Program-made: the position numbers and the translations under genes
DNA from: Methanomicrobiales archaeon
GTDB lineage: Archaea; Halobacteriota; Methanomicrobia; Methanomicrobiales; JACTUA01
Length of the DNA: 64,000 nt
Direction: 5' to 3'
NCBI GenBank assembly: GCA_030019205.1
Contig: JASEFH010000010.1
Span: forward strand, 24,240-88,239
In this document: positions 9,797-18,359 of the stretch, piece after piece
How positions within the stretch are numbered: the stretch's first letter is position 1
Layout: the number at the start of each line of letters is the position of its first letter
Notes under the pieces: generated by a model
Told to the model about the DNA's origin: nothing
The model's database searches: none
The model's input: only the letters and a program-made list of their open reading frames with translations

Positions 9797-10198
9797 ATGA
9801 ACAGCCATTTCGAAAACGACGGCTTCGAAGATCTGCATTCGATCATCGAGGCGCTCTTAAGGCAGGCCGGTATCGGCTCACAGATGCTCCCCGGAGGATT
9901 CCGGATCGTCATCATCGGTTCGAAGCCGAAGAGGGTTCCGATGGACAGCACCGAGCCGGGAGCGGAGGTGCACACGATCGGCGATCTCGTGATAGCGGCC
10001 GCCGAGGTGCCCGGCGCTCGCCTCGAGGACATCCATCTCGGGCTCACGGGCGGCACGCTCACAATCGTCGCCGAGACGGGAGACCGTACGTTCCGTAAAA
10101 GCGTGGACCTGCCCCCGGTCGATGCGGAGTCCATGCGGTGCTCCTGCAGGAACGGCGTGCTCGAGGTGACGTTTCGGAAGGCGGCAGCCCCGGGATGA
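9797..10198 (+). CDS. Hsp20/alpha-crystallin family small chaperone
   Basis: 133 residues with an alpha-crystallin core. The hallmark near the end is CRNGVLEVTFRKAA, matching the family's xxNGVLxVxxxK motif, preceded by beta-strand segments DLVIAAAEVPGARLEDIHLGL and GTLTIVAETG. The N-terminal region is longer and acidic. The usual IXI/V tail is replaced by a short AAAPG, so assembly may differ. It begins 6 bp after the CDC48-type ATPase, suggesting one transcript for holding and unfolding damaged proteins. Confidence 0.83.
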   Translation: MNSHFENDGFEDLHSIIEALLRQAGIGSQMLPGGFRIVIIGSKPKRVPMDSTEPGAEVHTIGDLVIAAAEVPGARLEDIHLGLTGGTLTIVAETGDRTFRKSVDLPPVDAESMRCSCRNGVLEVTFRKAAAPG

Positions 10199-10284
10199 TC
10201 CATTTTTACCGCACCTCCCGCCTGATCGCTCTTCCCCGAAATTAGCTATACATATGATGAATACCACTACTAATGTGGTGACGT

Positions 10285-11382
10285 ATGCCCAGGACAACTG
10301 TCTCTGTCATCAAAGCGGATATTGGTAGTTTCCCCGGCCATTCCCGCATCCACCCTTCGCTCATGGAGAAGGCGGCGCAGATGCTCAAAGCGGAAGAGGG
10401 GAAGCGGATCATCGACTCTTTTGTGACGCACGCCGGTGACGATCTGAACCTGATCATGACCCACACCCGGGGCGAGGACGACGCGGAGATCCACACCCTG
10501 GCATGGGACGTCTTCAGCGCCTGTGCCGAGATTGCGAGGGGGATGAAGCTCTACGGGGCGGGCCAGGACCTCCTCTCGACCGCGTTCTCCGGCAACGTGA
10601 AGGGCATGGGGCCCGGGGTTGCCGAGATGGAGTTCGAGGAGCGGGGGAGCGACCCGGTGCTGGTCTTCATGGCGGACAAGACCGAGCCGGGAGCCTGGAA
10701 CTATTTCCTGTACAAAATTTTCGCCGATCCCTTCAACACTCCCGGTCTCGTGATCGATCCCGGGCTGCACAGCGGGTTCATCTTCGAGGTGCACGATGTC
10801 GTGGAGAAGCGGAAGATCACGTTCCGCTGCCCCGAGGAGATCTACGACATGCTCGCCTACATCGGTGCGCCCTCGCGCTACGTGATCAAGTACGTGCACC
10901 GCAAGGACGGTCTCATCGGGGCTTCGACGAGCACCCAGCGCCTGAACCTGCTGGCCGGCCGCTACGTGGGCAAGGACGACCCTGTCATGATCGTGCGGGC
11001 CCAGAGCGGGCTTCCGGCAGTGGGCGAAGTGATCGAGGCCTTCACCAACCCTGTCATCGTGGCCGGCTGGATGCGGGGCTCCCACCATGGACCGTTCATG
11101 CCCGTCGGACTCTGCGATGCTAACTGCACGCGGTTCGACGGACCCCCCAGGGTGGTCTGTCTCGGGTTCCAGGTGAGCGACGGGCGGCTGATCGGCCCGG
11201 TGGACATGTTCGACGACCCCGGGTTTGACCATGTGCGGCAGAAGGCCAACCGCGTGGCAGACTACCTCCGCTCGCACGGCCCGTTCGAGCCCCATCGCCT
11301 CTCCCTGGACGAGATGGAGTACACGACGCTCCCTCAGGTGGAGGCAAAACTCAAGGAGCGGTGGGAGGGCCTGCCCGAATAA
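10285..11382 (+). CDS. fbp: Bifunctional fructose-1,6-bisphosphate aldolase/phosphatase
   Basis: Archaeal type V enzyme of gluconeogenesis: condenses DHAP with glyceraldehyde-3-phosphate and dephosphorylates the product to fructose 6-phosphate. 365 residues, the usual length. Family landmarks: SVIKADIGSFPGH at the N-terminus, MTHTRGEDD, ADKTEPGAWNYFLYKIFADPFNTPGLVID, the Schiff-base region SRYVIKYVHRKDG with adjacent Tyr and Lys, and GWMRGSHHGPFMPV. Metal-binding acidic residues in the N-terminal and DKTEPG segments are intact. It stands alone, with a TATA-like TAGCTATACAT about 40 bp before the ATG. Convergent pressure is absent; a 1.2-kb gap follows. Confidence 0.96.
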   Translation: MPRTTVSVIKADIGSFPGHSRIHPSLMEKAAQMLKAEEGKRIIDSFVTHAGDDLNLIMTHTRGEDDAEIHTLAWDVFSACAEIARGMKLYGAGQDLLSTAFSGNVKGMGPGVAEMEFEERGSDPVLVFMADKTEPGAWNYFLYKIFADPFNTPGLVIDPGLHSGFIFEVHDVVEKRKITFRCPEEIYDMLAYIGAPSRYVIKYVHRKDGLIGASTSTQRLNLLAGRYVGKDDPVMIVRAQSGLPAVGEVIEAFTNPVIVAGWMRGSHHGPFMPVGLCDANCTRFDGPPRVVCLGFQVSDGRLIGPVDMFDDPGFDHVRQKANRVADYLRSHGPFEPHRLSLDEMEYTTLPQVEAKLKERWEGLPE

Positions 11383-12570
11383 CACCCCCTTTTCTGCCAG
11401 CGGCCGATGCGGGGGCAACCGTATCCCGGATCCCTTTCCTTGCCTTTGCCCGAGACCCGTTCCGTGCCGGGTTCGCACCGAGCGGCACAGACGTTCCTGC
11501 GGGAGGCAGGGGATCTGCCGCGCACCGCAGACTCTCGATCAGCGGCGGTGTCGCTCGTCCCGAGAGCAGGGCTGAATCCTGCAGCGGGGTAGCGGTCGGC
11601 AACCCCGTGAACGCGTATTTTTGCCGCTCGTTCATAGCCGGTTTCTCAACACACCGCAGGGCGACCCGCCGCCATCCGCCTTTCGGGGCGTACGGGGATT
11701 GGCATGGTCGCGATCCGGAATCGGTCCGCGCCTGGCGCAGGAGTGCGCCCTTCTTCCCCATGCAGTGCGATAGAGCCCGGTTCCCTGCAGACCCTCTCAT
11801 CCGGGCTCGCCGGCTGTCGCCCTCTTCGATCTCTCCGCCCGTTAGTCCTAACAAAGAGAGACTATCTACCCGCTCCATTCCCCCATACGACATTCCGGAA
11901 GGAGCGGCCCGGCAACACCCCCGGATTGCAGCGTCTCGGGGATAATGACATACAGCGTTCCTTTCCCGATCCCGACGTCAGCCTGTCGGGATACTGGTTC
12001 TGCGCCCTGCATCGCGAGAGATCGAGGCACATCGTCCACCCACTGCACGGACTCCCGACTGTTCTCCACAACCAATCCGCCCGCGAAAGACGTCCGGCCA
12101 CCGAATTTCCGGCCCTGTCGCACGTTAGGGCTGGCGGGCGCAACCCTGCCGGAACCTCCGCTCCTCCGGCGGGGTATACTGAAGGGCGAGAGGATCCCGG
12201 AGAGCCCGGGTCGACTGCGCTGCATCCCGCATGCGACGACGGTCTCCGGGGATCTCCGCCGTTGCCGGGAAGAGAAAGGCAATCCGGGCCGGAATGCGCT
12301 ACCGGGCCCATGCACAGGAGCAGGGGACGTCACCCCTGCACCGATTGGACGAGGCGGGTCGGAGACGCTGCGCGCATACCGTATTCGCTGTGGACGGAAG
12401 GTGCAGAGGCTGGCAGCGAGACATCCCTCCCCCCGCGTGGCCGATCCTGCGTGTGCCCAACGTCCCTGTGCACCCGGGTCGATGCCCGCGCACGCCCGGC
12501 GACGGCAGATACGGGGCGGTAACAACAGGAGAACGAAAATGTTCCCCGCCCGCGGGCGTCGAGATTCCTG
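11383..12570. other. 1.2-kb gene-free GC-rich gap
   Basis: Long frames are open on both strands, as expected at this GC content, but none has a protein-like composition, a recognisable domain or a plausible start signal. A CCCCCTTTTCTGCC stretch right after fbp may act as its terminator. A CTGTCGCACG motif (12115-12124), shared with other gaps in the window, is present. Only the last 40 bp, next to the Sm-like gene, look like a promoter. Confidence 0.5.
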
Positions 12571-12574
12571 CAAT

Positions 12575-12587
12575 AGAAAATTTAATC
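12575..12587 (+). promoter_or_regulatory. TATA-like box for the Sm-like gene
   Basis: The AT-rich GAAAATTTAATCA lies 27-39 bp before the ATG at 12614, the distance expected for a leaderless or short-leader archaeal transcript covering the Sm-like protein and the winged-helix gene. Confidence 0.55.
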
Positions 12588-12613
12588 AACTCACACCAAC
12601 CACATAACCGAAG

Positions 12614-12850
12614 ATGGCGACCAGCATCGTTCTGCCCATAAAGAAGGTATTCGGCCTCGTGGATTCAAAGATTATCGTAGAGATCAAAGACGAGAAGCGG
12701 AAACTGCAGGGAAGGCTCGTTGCCGTGGACGAGTACCTGAACATCCACATGGATGAGACGATCGAGTATACCGACAGCCAGAGGGGACGGAACCTGGGCA
12801 CAGTAGTGATCCGGGGGAACAATATTCTGACAATATCCCCCGTTATCTGA
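12614..12850 (+). CDS. Archaeal Sm-like (LSm/SmAP) RNA-binding protein
   Basis: 78 residues, normal for SmAP. The Sm1 motif covers VDSKIIVEIKDEKRKLQGRLVAVDEYLNIHMD, and the Sm2 motif is VVIRGNNILTISP, close to the consensus IRGxNI at the RNA-binding loop. Such proteins form six- or seven-membered rings that bind U-rich RNA; their cellular role in methanogens is only partly known. It is 7 bp upstream of the Cys-rich winged-helix gene in the same direction, so the two probably share the transcript that starts at the TATA-like box near 12580. Confidence 0.92.
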   Translation: MATSIVLPIKKVFGLVDSKIIVEIKDEKRKLQGRLVAVDEYLNIHMDETIEYTDSQRGRNLGTVVIRGNNILTISPVI

Positions 12851-12857
12851 ACCTGCC

Positions 12858-13223
12858 ATGGCGGAGCAGAAGACTGTGCCCCTGACAGAGGCCGAGGCGG
12901 AGGCGCTCCGGATCATCCAGTCGAAGCCGGAGGGGGTTCTCCAGAGCGAACTCTGGAAACTGCTGGACATCGACAGCAGGAAATGCTCCCGAATCGTCAA
13001 GCGGCTCCTGGACGCCGGTCTGATCGAGCGGATCGAGTTCCGCCGGGAAGGCATCAAGACATACGTGCTCCGGGCCCGCAGACAGGCGGTGACGCCGAGG
13101 CTGATCATCGCCGGCGGGGAACTGGTGCCCTGCATCGGATGCGAGCGGGAGTGCACGGTCGAGGAGTGCGATCTCCTCGTCGACTGGATGTACCAGCTGG
13201 CCATCGAAGAACTCTCGGAGTAG
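12858..13223 (+). CDS. Winged-helix DNA-binding protein with C-terminal four-cysteine motif
   Basis: 121 residues. Residues about 8-70 form a MarR/Lrp-like winged helix (EAEALRIIQSKPEGVLQSEL, KCSRIVKRLLDAGLIERIEF, then a wing GIKTYVLRAR). The C-terminal part carries C92, C95, C99 and C104 in PCIGCERECTVEEC, a compact set that could bind a metal or Fe-S cluster and make the protein a redox- or metal-sensing regulator. The family is conserved in methanogens, but I know of no assigned function. Co-directional with and 7 bp after the Sm-like gene; 59 bp from a convergent gene. Confidence 0.75.
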   Translation: MAEQKTVPLTEAEAEALRIIQSKPEGVLQSELWKLLDIDSRKCSRIVKRLLDAGLIERIEFRREGIKTYVLRARRQAVTPRLIIAGGELVPCIGCERECTVEECDLLVDWMYQLAIEELSE

Positions 13224-13282
13224 CCCGCTGCCCGTCATCTCTCTCTGCGTTCCTGCGGCGGGGATTCTCGCGCCCGCTCCTT

Positions 13283-14944
13283 CTATCTCCTTCTCGAAGA
13301 CGTCTTTCTGGAAGTTCTGCGGAATATGTGCCGAAGGACGATGAATGTGACCATTACTGCGGATACGACCAGGACGCCGACGCCACCCAGCCCGGGCTCC
13401 AAAAAGAGGGAATCGAAAAGACCGCGCTCCCCGGAGGCCGCCTGGGATGTCAATCCGAACCTGGCAGACGAGTTATCAGAGACCGCTTCGAAGACGACGT
13501 TGCCGAACAGATCGTAGCCCACAAACGTCGTCTCCAGCACCAGCGGAGACCCGTCTCCGCTCCACTCCGCGATGCGTATCCCGGCTATCCCCCCGGGCTG
13601 CCTCTCCACCCACTCCGGGGCGGCCGCAATCCGCACCCGAATCGGGCCATCCGGATCCCGGTCGAGATGGGTGACGGCGGACATGTAGGTGTACTCCCCC
13701 GGATCCTGGGCTGATCCGCCGGTATACAGGTATTCCTGATGCACTTCCGCCAGGCCGACGGCACGGGCAGCCAGTCTTCCCATCTGTTTCTCGGGCACGG
13801 GCTTCACGGCGCTCAGGGAGAAGTAGTACACCCGCTGATCGCCGCTGCCGCTGCCGGCAAACAGATGATGTCCCGAGATGGCAGCACGGGTGATCTCGGG
13901 GCCCACCAGCGCGCCGAACGAGGTGGTGGAGACGTAGTTGCCCTCGTTTGTGGTATCGAAGACCCACAGCGGTCTTCCCTCGGCGGTGAATACGTGGATC
14001 CGGCTCCCCTCGCAGACCGCTGCCAGATTCCCCTCGGGAGATATGGAGACTGAAGAGATCCGTCTGCTGGCAGCGTACTTCCAGAGAAGCGCTCCCTCCC
14101 GATCGAAGAAGTACGCCACGCGGTCCGTCGAACCCGCTCCGACGAGTGAACCGTCAGCCGACATGGCGACACCCGCCACGCTGCCCCCCGTGACGCGCTT
14201 CCAGAGAAGTCTTCCCTTGGAGTCAAGGAAGTAGATGGCCCTGTCGTCCGAACCCCCTGCAACATAGCTGCCATTTTCGGATATCGCAGTGCTGATCACG
14301 TTGCCCTCTGCCGCATACCGCGCGATCTCTCTCCCTTCCTGGTCGAACACCTGGATGCTCCCATCGTCAAACCCGGCGGCAACACGGTTACCATTGGCTG
14401 ACACTGCCACGCTGTAGGCGAAGTATCCCGTATTCCTGCTCCACTTCTCCGCTCCCTGCCGGAGAAAGAGGTATACCCTGTCTGCGGCAACGGCGACGTA
14501 CCTGCCCTCCGGCGAGATCGAGATGCCGTTGACAGGTACGCTCAGCCCCTTCGTCCACTGGACCGTGCCGTTTCCATCCCAGACATAGATCTGGCCGGGG
14601 CGGTAGGTTCCCGCTGCCGCCAGGGATCCGTCCGCCGCGATGGATGCTGCCGTGATCCTGTCCACGGTCGCGTACTTCCAGAGAAGGGTTTCGTACAGGG
14701 CCGGAGCCTGGTGGAGTTCGATCTCCGTTTCGGTGTCGCTGACGGCAATAGGCGGGGCGGAGCCATCGGTGGCGTTCAGCCCGGTCTCCGCATCCACGGG
14801 GAGTTCCTCCTCTTCCTCCTCGACGATGACGGGATAGAGTTCCTCCACCTCGCCGCCCCCATCCGATTCCTGAGCGGCGGCCGGAAGCAGGAGGCACAGG
14901 AAGAAGAGAACGATGATGCTGAGTCGGATCGGATCGCAGCCCAT
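13283..14944 (-). CDS. Secreted, membrane-anchored beta-propeller (WD40/PQQ-like) protein
   Basis: 553 residues. A signal peptide (LSIIVLFFLCLLLPAAAQ) is followed by an acidic linker rich in Glu. Then come about seven propeller blades from residue 80 to 380, each with a GSLVGAGSTDR-like turn and a LLWKYA/FFDREG strand pair. Next is a region with the motif VEVHQEYLYTGG-like and an immunoglobulin-like end, and finally a single membrane helix near the C-terminus (VGVLVVSAVMVTFIVLRHIF) with a basic cytoplasmic tail. This is an outside-facing, C-terminally anchored protein; ligand unknown. A TATA-like TTTAAATA (14969-14977, read on the minus strand) stands about 27 bp before the ATG, so it is probably leaderless and monocistronic. 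Confidence 0.8.
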   Translation of the reverse strand: MGCDPIRLSIIVLFFLCLLLPAAAQESDGGGEVEELYPVIVEEEEEELPVDAETGLNATDGSAPPIAVSDTETEIELHQAPALYETLLWKYATVDRITAASIAADGSLAAAGTYRPGQIYVWDGNGTVQWTKGLSVPVNGISISPEGRYVAVAADRVYLFLRQGAEKWSRNTGYFAYSVAVSANGNRVAAGFDDGSIQVFDQEGREIARYAAEGNVISTAISENGSYVAGGSDDRAIYFLDSKGRLLWKRVTGGSVAGVAMSADGSLVGAGSTDRVAYFFDREGALLWKYAASRRISSVSISPEGNLAAVCEGSRIHVFTAEGRPLWVFDTTNEGNYVSTTSFGALVGPEITRAAISGHHLFAGSGSGDQRVYYFSLSAVKPVPEKQMGRLAARAVGLAEVHQEYLYTGGSAQDPGEYTYMSAVTHLDRDPDGPIRVRIAAAPEWVERQPGGIAGIRIAEWSGDGSPLVLETTFVGYDLFGNVVFEAVSDNSSARFGLTSQAASGERGLFDSLFLEPGLGGVGVLVVSAVMVTFIVLRHIFRRTSRKTSSRRR

Positions 14945-14979
14945 GGCACGAGAATATGGGCGACAAATCTATTTAAACC

Positions 14980-16078
14980 AGCACGAGCCGGTACTCCGCG
15001 GGGATGCCGTTGCCTCCTCCCGGCGGCGCTCTTGCGGTGCCGCAAGGCGGGGTGCGACATGCGCTGGCACGCTTCTCGCGCAAAGGATGTCGGGAATCTG
15101 GGGTCGAATTCATGTCTTTTCCATCCGTTCTCCTCTGCCGGGATAGGAAGAGCGGGATCGGCGTATCTCTGTAGCCTTTCCCCGCCGGTTCCGCCATTCG
15201 TACGCTCCGAAGGGGTATCCCGTGCCGTGCCAGTCCAGCCCGAGCGTCGATGGAAATGGCCATCCCGATCCTGCCACGGAGGGGGGTGGCTGCGGGGGAA
15301 TCAGGTTCCTGCAGAGGTATCCTCTCCCGAAGCGCCAAACGGGCGCAGCATGCGATCTCCAACGCCCGCCGCCCCCTATCCCGCTCTTCCCGCATGAAAT
15401 GGGAGCGGACGCTGCCGCATGCGAACGGACGCATCGCGCCGTGGAGAGATTGCCCGCCGGGGGGGAAGAGATCCAGGTACGCTGGCTGCTGGGGTTCCCC
15501 GACCAATGCATCGGCGTCGGTAAAAGCCGAACGGAAAGACGGTCCTTTTCAGAAAATGAAACGTCCCGCGATGGCGGGACTCTTGGGAATCCTGAGCCCG
15601 GATCGTGACATTCCGGAAAGTCGACGGCGATCCCGTGGAGAGTCTCCGGAGCATCCGCCTCATAAACCCCCCCCTATCCCCAAGCTCCCTTCGGAACGGC
15701 ATCCCCTGTGCCCCGACCCCCGTGTGTATTCCGCAGAAAGGGGAACCTGCCCGGCGATTCTTCCGACTCCATCTGCAATCCGGCTGCGACCTTTCGAAGC
15801 TCTATCGAACCTGCGGCACGCATGCACGCCGCCCGTAGAACAGAAAGCGGCGCTTCGGAGCGCGATCCCGGTCAATCACGAAACCGGTCGCATCCGGAGG
15901 GAGGAGGCGCGATCCGGTGAATGAAGAATCTGCAGGGGACGGAGTGGCATCGAACGATTCTACATCAGGATCGAAGCCTTCCGGAAGATCGTTTCCCGCT
16001 ATGGATGGCATGACACGCATTCCCGGGGCCTGTCCGCCAGGTCTGTCCGAACCGGTCGGGAGAGTTCTGGGACGACCT
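14980..16078. other. 1.1-kb gene-free GC-rich gap
   Basis: No convincing gene on either strand. A small hairpin TCCCGC-GATG-GCGGGA occurs at about 15562-15577. The right end supplies the promoter for the pilin-like gene. Composition is GC-rich, like the other large gaps. Confidence 0.45.
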
Positions 16079-16080
16079 GA

Positions 16081-16090
16081 AAGTTTATCC
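16081..16090 (+). promoter_or_regulatory. TATA-like box for the pilin-like gene
   Basis: AAGTTTATCC is centred about 30 bp before the ATG pair at 16113/16118. It argues that the coding region begins at 16118 and not at the upstream in-frame ATG at 15917. Confidence 0.5.
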
Positions 16091-16117
16091 CTGCTTCCTG
16101 CAGAATTTCAGTATGGA

Positions 16118-16627
16118 ATGCTTCGAGCGGAGGACGCGGATTCACACTCCCTGGCCACCATCCTTCTGATTGCCATCACCATTCTCCTCGCTCTTCTGGT
16201 GCTCCTCCTCTTCCACCTGCCAGCACTGGAATGGTCGTCCGGCATTCCCGCCATCTTCGTCATCACCTCGATCCACCACGAGAGCGAACTGTATCCTCAT
16301 TCCCTGAACTACGACAGCCGTATCATTCTCCGGCACAGCGGTTCGCAGGAGATGAAAAACGACGATCTAGAGGCGAAAATATACAAAAACGGCATACCGC
16401 TGCGCTGCAACATATCCACCCTGAACGGCCATAACTTCATTGGCACCCACCACTATGGAGTCCAGTGGATCGGCGGATCGGGGTGCCAGGGGGTATTCTG
16501 GAGTCCGGGGGAGACACTGATCATCGACCTGACCGACGGCACCATCCGCCCGGGAGATACGATCCGCGTGGATGTGCTGGAACGATCGGGAAAGCGGGTG
16601 ATATCCCGCCACACTTATCAGACCTGA
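16118..16627 (+). CDS. Archaeal pilin-like single-membrane-helix secreted protein
   Basis: 169 residues from the ATG at 16118. The N-terminal stretch MLRAEDADSHSLATILLIAI leads into a long hydrophobic helix of about 25 residues, the layout of archaeal type IV pilin-like (DUF1628-type) proteins, although the typical AVSPVIG motif is not recognisable. The rest is a beta-rich extracellular domain with the turn DGTIRPGDTIRVDVLE near the end, as in many archaeal pilin-like proteins. The frame is open 67 codons further upstream, but a TATA-like box at 16081 and loss of protein-like composition favour the shorter form. Function unknown. Confidence 0.6.
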   Translation: MLRAEDADSHSLATILLIAITILLALLVLLLFHLPALEWSSGIPAIFVITSIHHESELYPHSLNYDSRIILRHSGSQEMKNDDLEAKIYKNGIPLRCNISTLNGHNFIGTHHYGVQWIGGSGCQGVFWSPGETLIIDLTDGTIRPGDTIRVDVLERSGKRVISRHTYQT

Positions 16628-16914
16628 CGGAGCGCTCTTCCCGCAGCGGAGCCCCGCTTCGCCGTATCCGTCAGGTCCCGGCGGTCGAAGCCGTCCCGGT
16701 GCCACGGATGGCTCCGGCAGGAGGCGACGTCGCGGTACAAGAGGGATTGCAGCACAGCGGATGCGAACGGGTCCGCCTGCATCGGGTTACCCGAGAGTCC
16801 ATGGAGAGAGGCCCGCAGTCTCGGCTGCCTCTCCGGCGGGCAGGCGGGACGGGTCTGCCCCGACCCGCCCCTTCGGCCGGTACAGGAGGACCCTCCTGCG
16901 AACCTCCCCCTGTC

Positions 16915-17466
16915 CTACCTCTCCAGCCCTTTTTCCGTCCATTCCAGGTTCAGAAGCTGCCGCTTCTTGCTGTCGAAGTCCTCCGCCGTGATGATCCCCC
17001 TGTCCCGCAGTCTTGCCAGGTGCTCGAGCTCCGTCACGTACTCCGGTGCAGCGAAGGTCCGGGACTCCTCCACCGCTGCCCGCTCGCCGTGCTCGCTCGC
17101 CTCCGCCCCCCTCACCTGCCCCTGCCGTTCCTGGATGAACTTCCGATAGTTGTTGAACTCGTCCTCGATGAACTCCAGATCGGTCCTTGTCAGGATGCCC
17201 GTCGATGGGATCGAGATGTCGTAGTCGAAGAGCACCTTGACGCCCTCGCTGCCCGGCGAGAGATACACCCGCAGCGTCGTGATCCAGCGATCCACGTGGA
17301 AGGACGTGTACGAGCCGTGCGTCGTTCCCCGTCTCACCTCCAGATGGATGGGTCTCTCCGCATTGACCACCGAATAGTTCAGCGTGGAGAGGTAGTTTCT
17401 GGTGAGATCGAATATGGTGCCCGTCTCTCCGCCGACAGTAAACGATCGGGTAATCCGCCTTCCCAT
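16915..17466 (-). CDS. SHOCT-domain protein of unknown function
   Basis: 183 residues. The first 125 residues (RRITRSFTVGGETGTIFDLT..., then beta-strands such as TLRVYLSPGSEGVKVLFDYD) are a soluble alpha/beta domain I do not recognise. The C-terminal segment ELEHLARLRDRGIITAEDF followed by DSKKRQLL is a clear SHOCT short C-terminal domain, usually an oligomerisation tail. A charged linker with Gln, Arg and Glu joins the two. A minus-strand TATA-like GATATATATGAG (17486-17497) lies about 25 bp upstream, so translation is probably leaderless. A 287-bp gap without genes follows at 16628-16914. Confidence 0.75.
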   Translation of the reverse strand: MGRRITRSFTVGGETGTIFDLTRNYLSTLNYSVVNAERPIHLEVRRGTTHGSYTSFHVDRWITTLRVYLSPGSEGVKVLFDYDISIPSTGILTRTDLEFIEDEFNNYRKFIQERQGQVRGAEASEHGERAAVEESRTFAAPEYVTELEHLARLRDRGIITAEDFDSKKRQLLNLEWTEKGLER

Positions 17467-17595
17467 ACGGAGACATCTTATCCCTCATATATATCTTTGC
17501 CCTCCGCCGGCTGCCGTGTCGGAGAGCCCCTGCCGTCCACCAAGCGATGCCGGAAAGGGAAAAGAGGAGGTTGCGCCCGTCGGTATCTGCAGGGG

Positions 17596-17679
17596 TTACC
17601 CCACGAGGGGAATCGGAGTCGAACAGGCACAGACAAGGAACAACCCGCCCACGATCGTCCAGAGCATCTCCCTCAGCAT
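17596..17679 (-). CDS. Possible 27-residue hydrophobic peptide
   Basis: A short frame MLREMLWTIVGGLFLVCACS then TPIPLVG, ending in TAA. It has a single hydrophobic helix with positively and negatively charged N-terminal residues. A minus-strand TATA-like CTTATTTTTAAAA (about 17696-17708) is placed about 25 bp before its ATG, as expected for a leaderless archaeal gene. There is no homologue I can name, so this is a candidate only. It sits in the 272-bp gap between the SHOCT and DUF99 genes. Confidence 0.35.
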   Translation of the reverse strand: MLREMLWTIVGGLFLVCACSTPIPLVG

Positions 17680-17738
17680 ACCTGTATTTTTGTCCGTTTT
17701 AAAAATAAGCATTCCCATGAGTTCGAATTTCTTCGAAG

Positions 17739-18329
17739 TCAACCGGATAGCGGATGCCGGCTTCCCGAATACCGCAGCACCGCCCGGGCCAGGAGTTGGG
17801 CGAGCCGGACCGGTTCGGGAGTCTTACCCTCGAGCGTGAAGTCGTTGCAGAGCCGTGCTGCGTCGGCGGCCGATATTCCGCTCACCCGCAGATACACGGT
17901 ATGGCCGGTGTGCAGGGGCACGGGGGTGCGGGGGCCCAGTCTGCGGTACGCGGAGAGCCTGCCGGCATCCCCCGGAAAATGGCGGCAGATATCGCCTTCG
18001 AGTCCTTCCGACTCCTCGTACGTGACAATGATGACCGGAAGCGAGGTGCGGCGGGCAATCTCTTCGGGGTCGATGATGTTGTACCAGGCGATGACACATC
18101 CGCTGATCAGGAGGAGGTTGATATCCCGACGTCGCAGGTCCGCGATCAGCCGCAGCACGGCGTCCGTGGCATCCATGCCCCCGACGGTGACGTGCGTGCA
18201 GGCCATGCCGTCGACGCGGAGATCCTTTCGCATCACGACCCCGCCGAGAATGGACCGCTCTCTACCGCTGAAACTCTCGGCGATGCCCAGCGCCCGGAGC
18301 CCTCTTTTGGCAATATGCATGGAAGCCAT
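17739..18329 (-). CDS. DUF99 (UPF0215) family protein, endonuclease V-related
   Basis: 196 residues of the archaeal DUF99 family, which is distantly related to endonuclease V. Seen: KRGLRALGIAESF at the N-terminus, MACTHVTVGGMDATDAVLRL, the strand INLLLISGCVIAWYNIIDPEEI, and PVIIVTYEESEGLEGDICRHF. Biochemical role is unknown. It diverges from the glycosyltransferase gene with only 30 bp between start codons, where a shared AT-rich ATCATAAATAC sits. The methionine at residue 4 (18320) would give a better TATA spacing. Confidence 0.82.
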   Translation of the reverse strand: MASMHIAKRGLRALGIAESFSGRERSILGGVVMRKDLRVDGMACTHVTVGGMDATDAVLRLIADLRRRDINLLLISGCVIAWYNIIDPEEIARRTSLPVIIVTYEESEGLEGDICRHFPGDAGRLSAYRRLGPRTPVPLHTGHTVYLRVSGISAADAARLCNDFTLEGKTPEPVRLAQLLARAVLRYSGSRHPLSG

Positions 18330-18359
18330 TATGAGGATGGATCATAAATACAGTTACCA

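Noticed and set aside
7292..9838. 848-codon open frame antisense to the CDC48-type gene
   Set aside because: It mirrors the codon bias of the real AAA+ gene on the other strand, has a His/Leu/Arg-rich composition and no domain. At this GC content such antisense frames are expected.
11704..12607. Overlapping plus-strand frames of 200-270 codons
   Set aside because: Low-complexity Arg/Pro/Gly/Ser composition typical of non-coding GC-rich DNA; stops appear in every frame where a domain would be expected, and no start signal is present.
17585..17640. Possible tRNA T-arm on the minus strand (GTTCGACTCC)
   Set aside because: No matching acceptor, D-arm or anticodon arm could be built around it.
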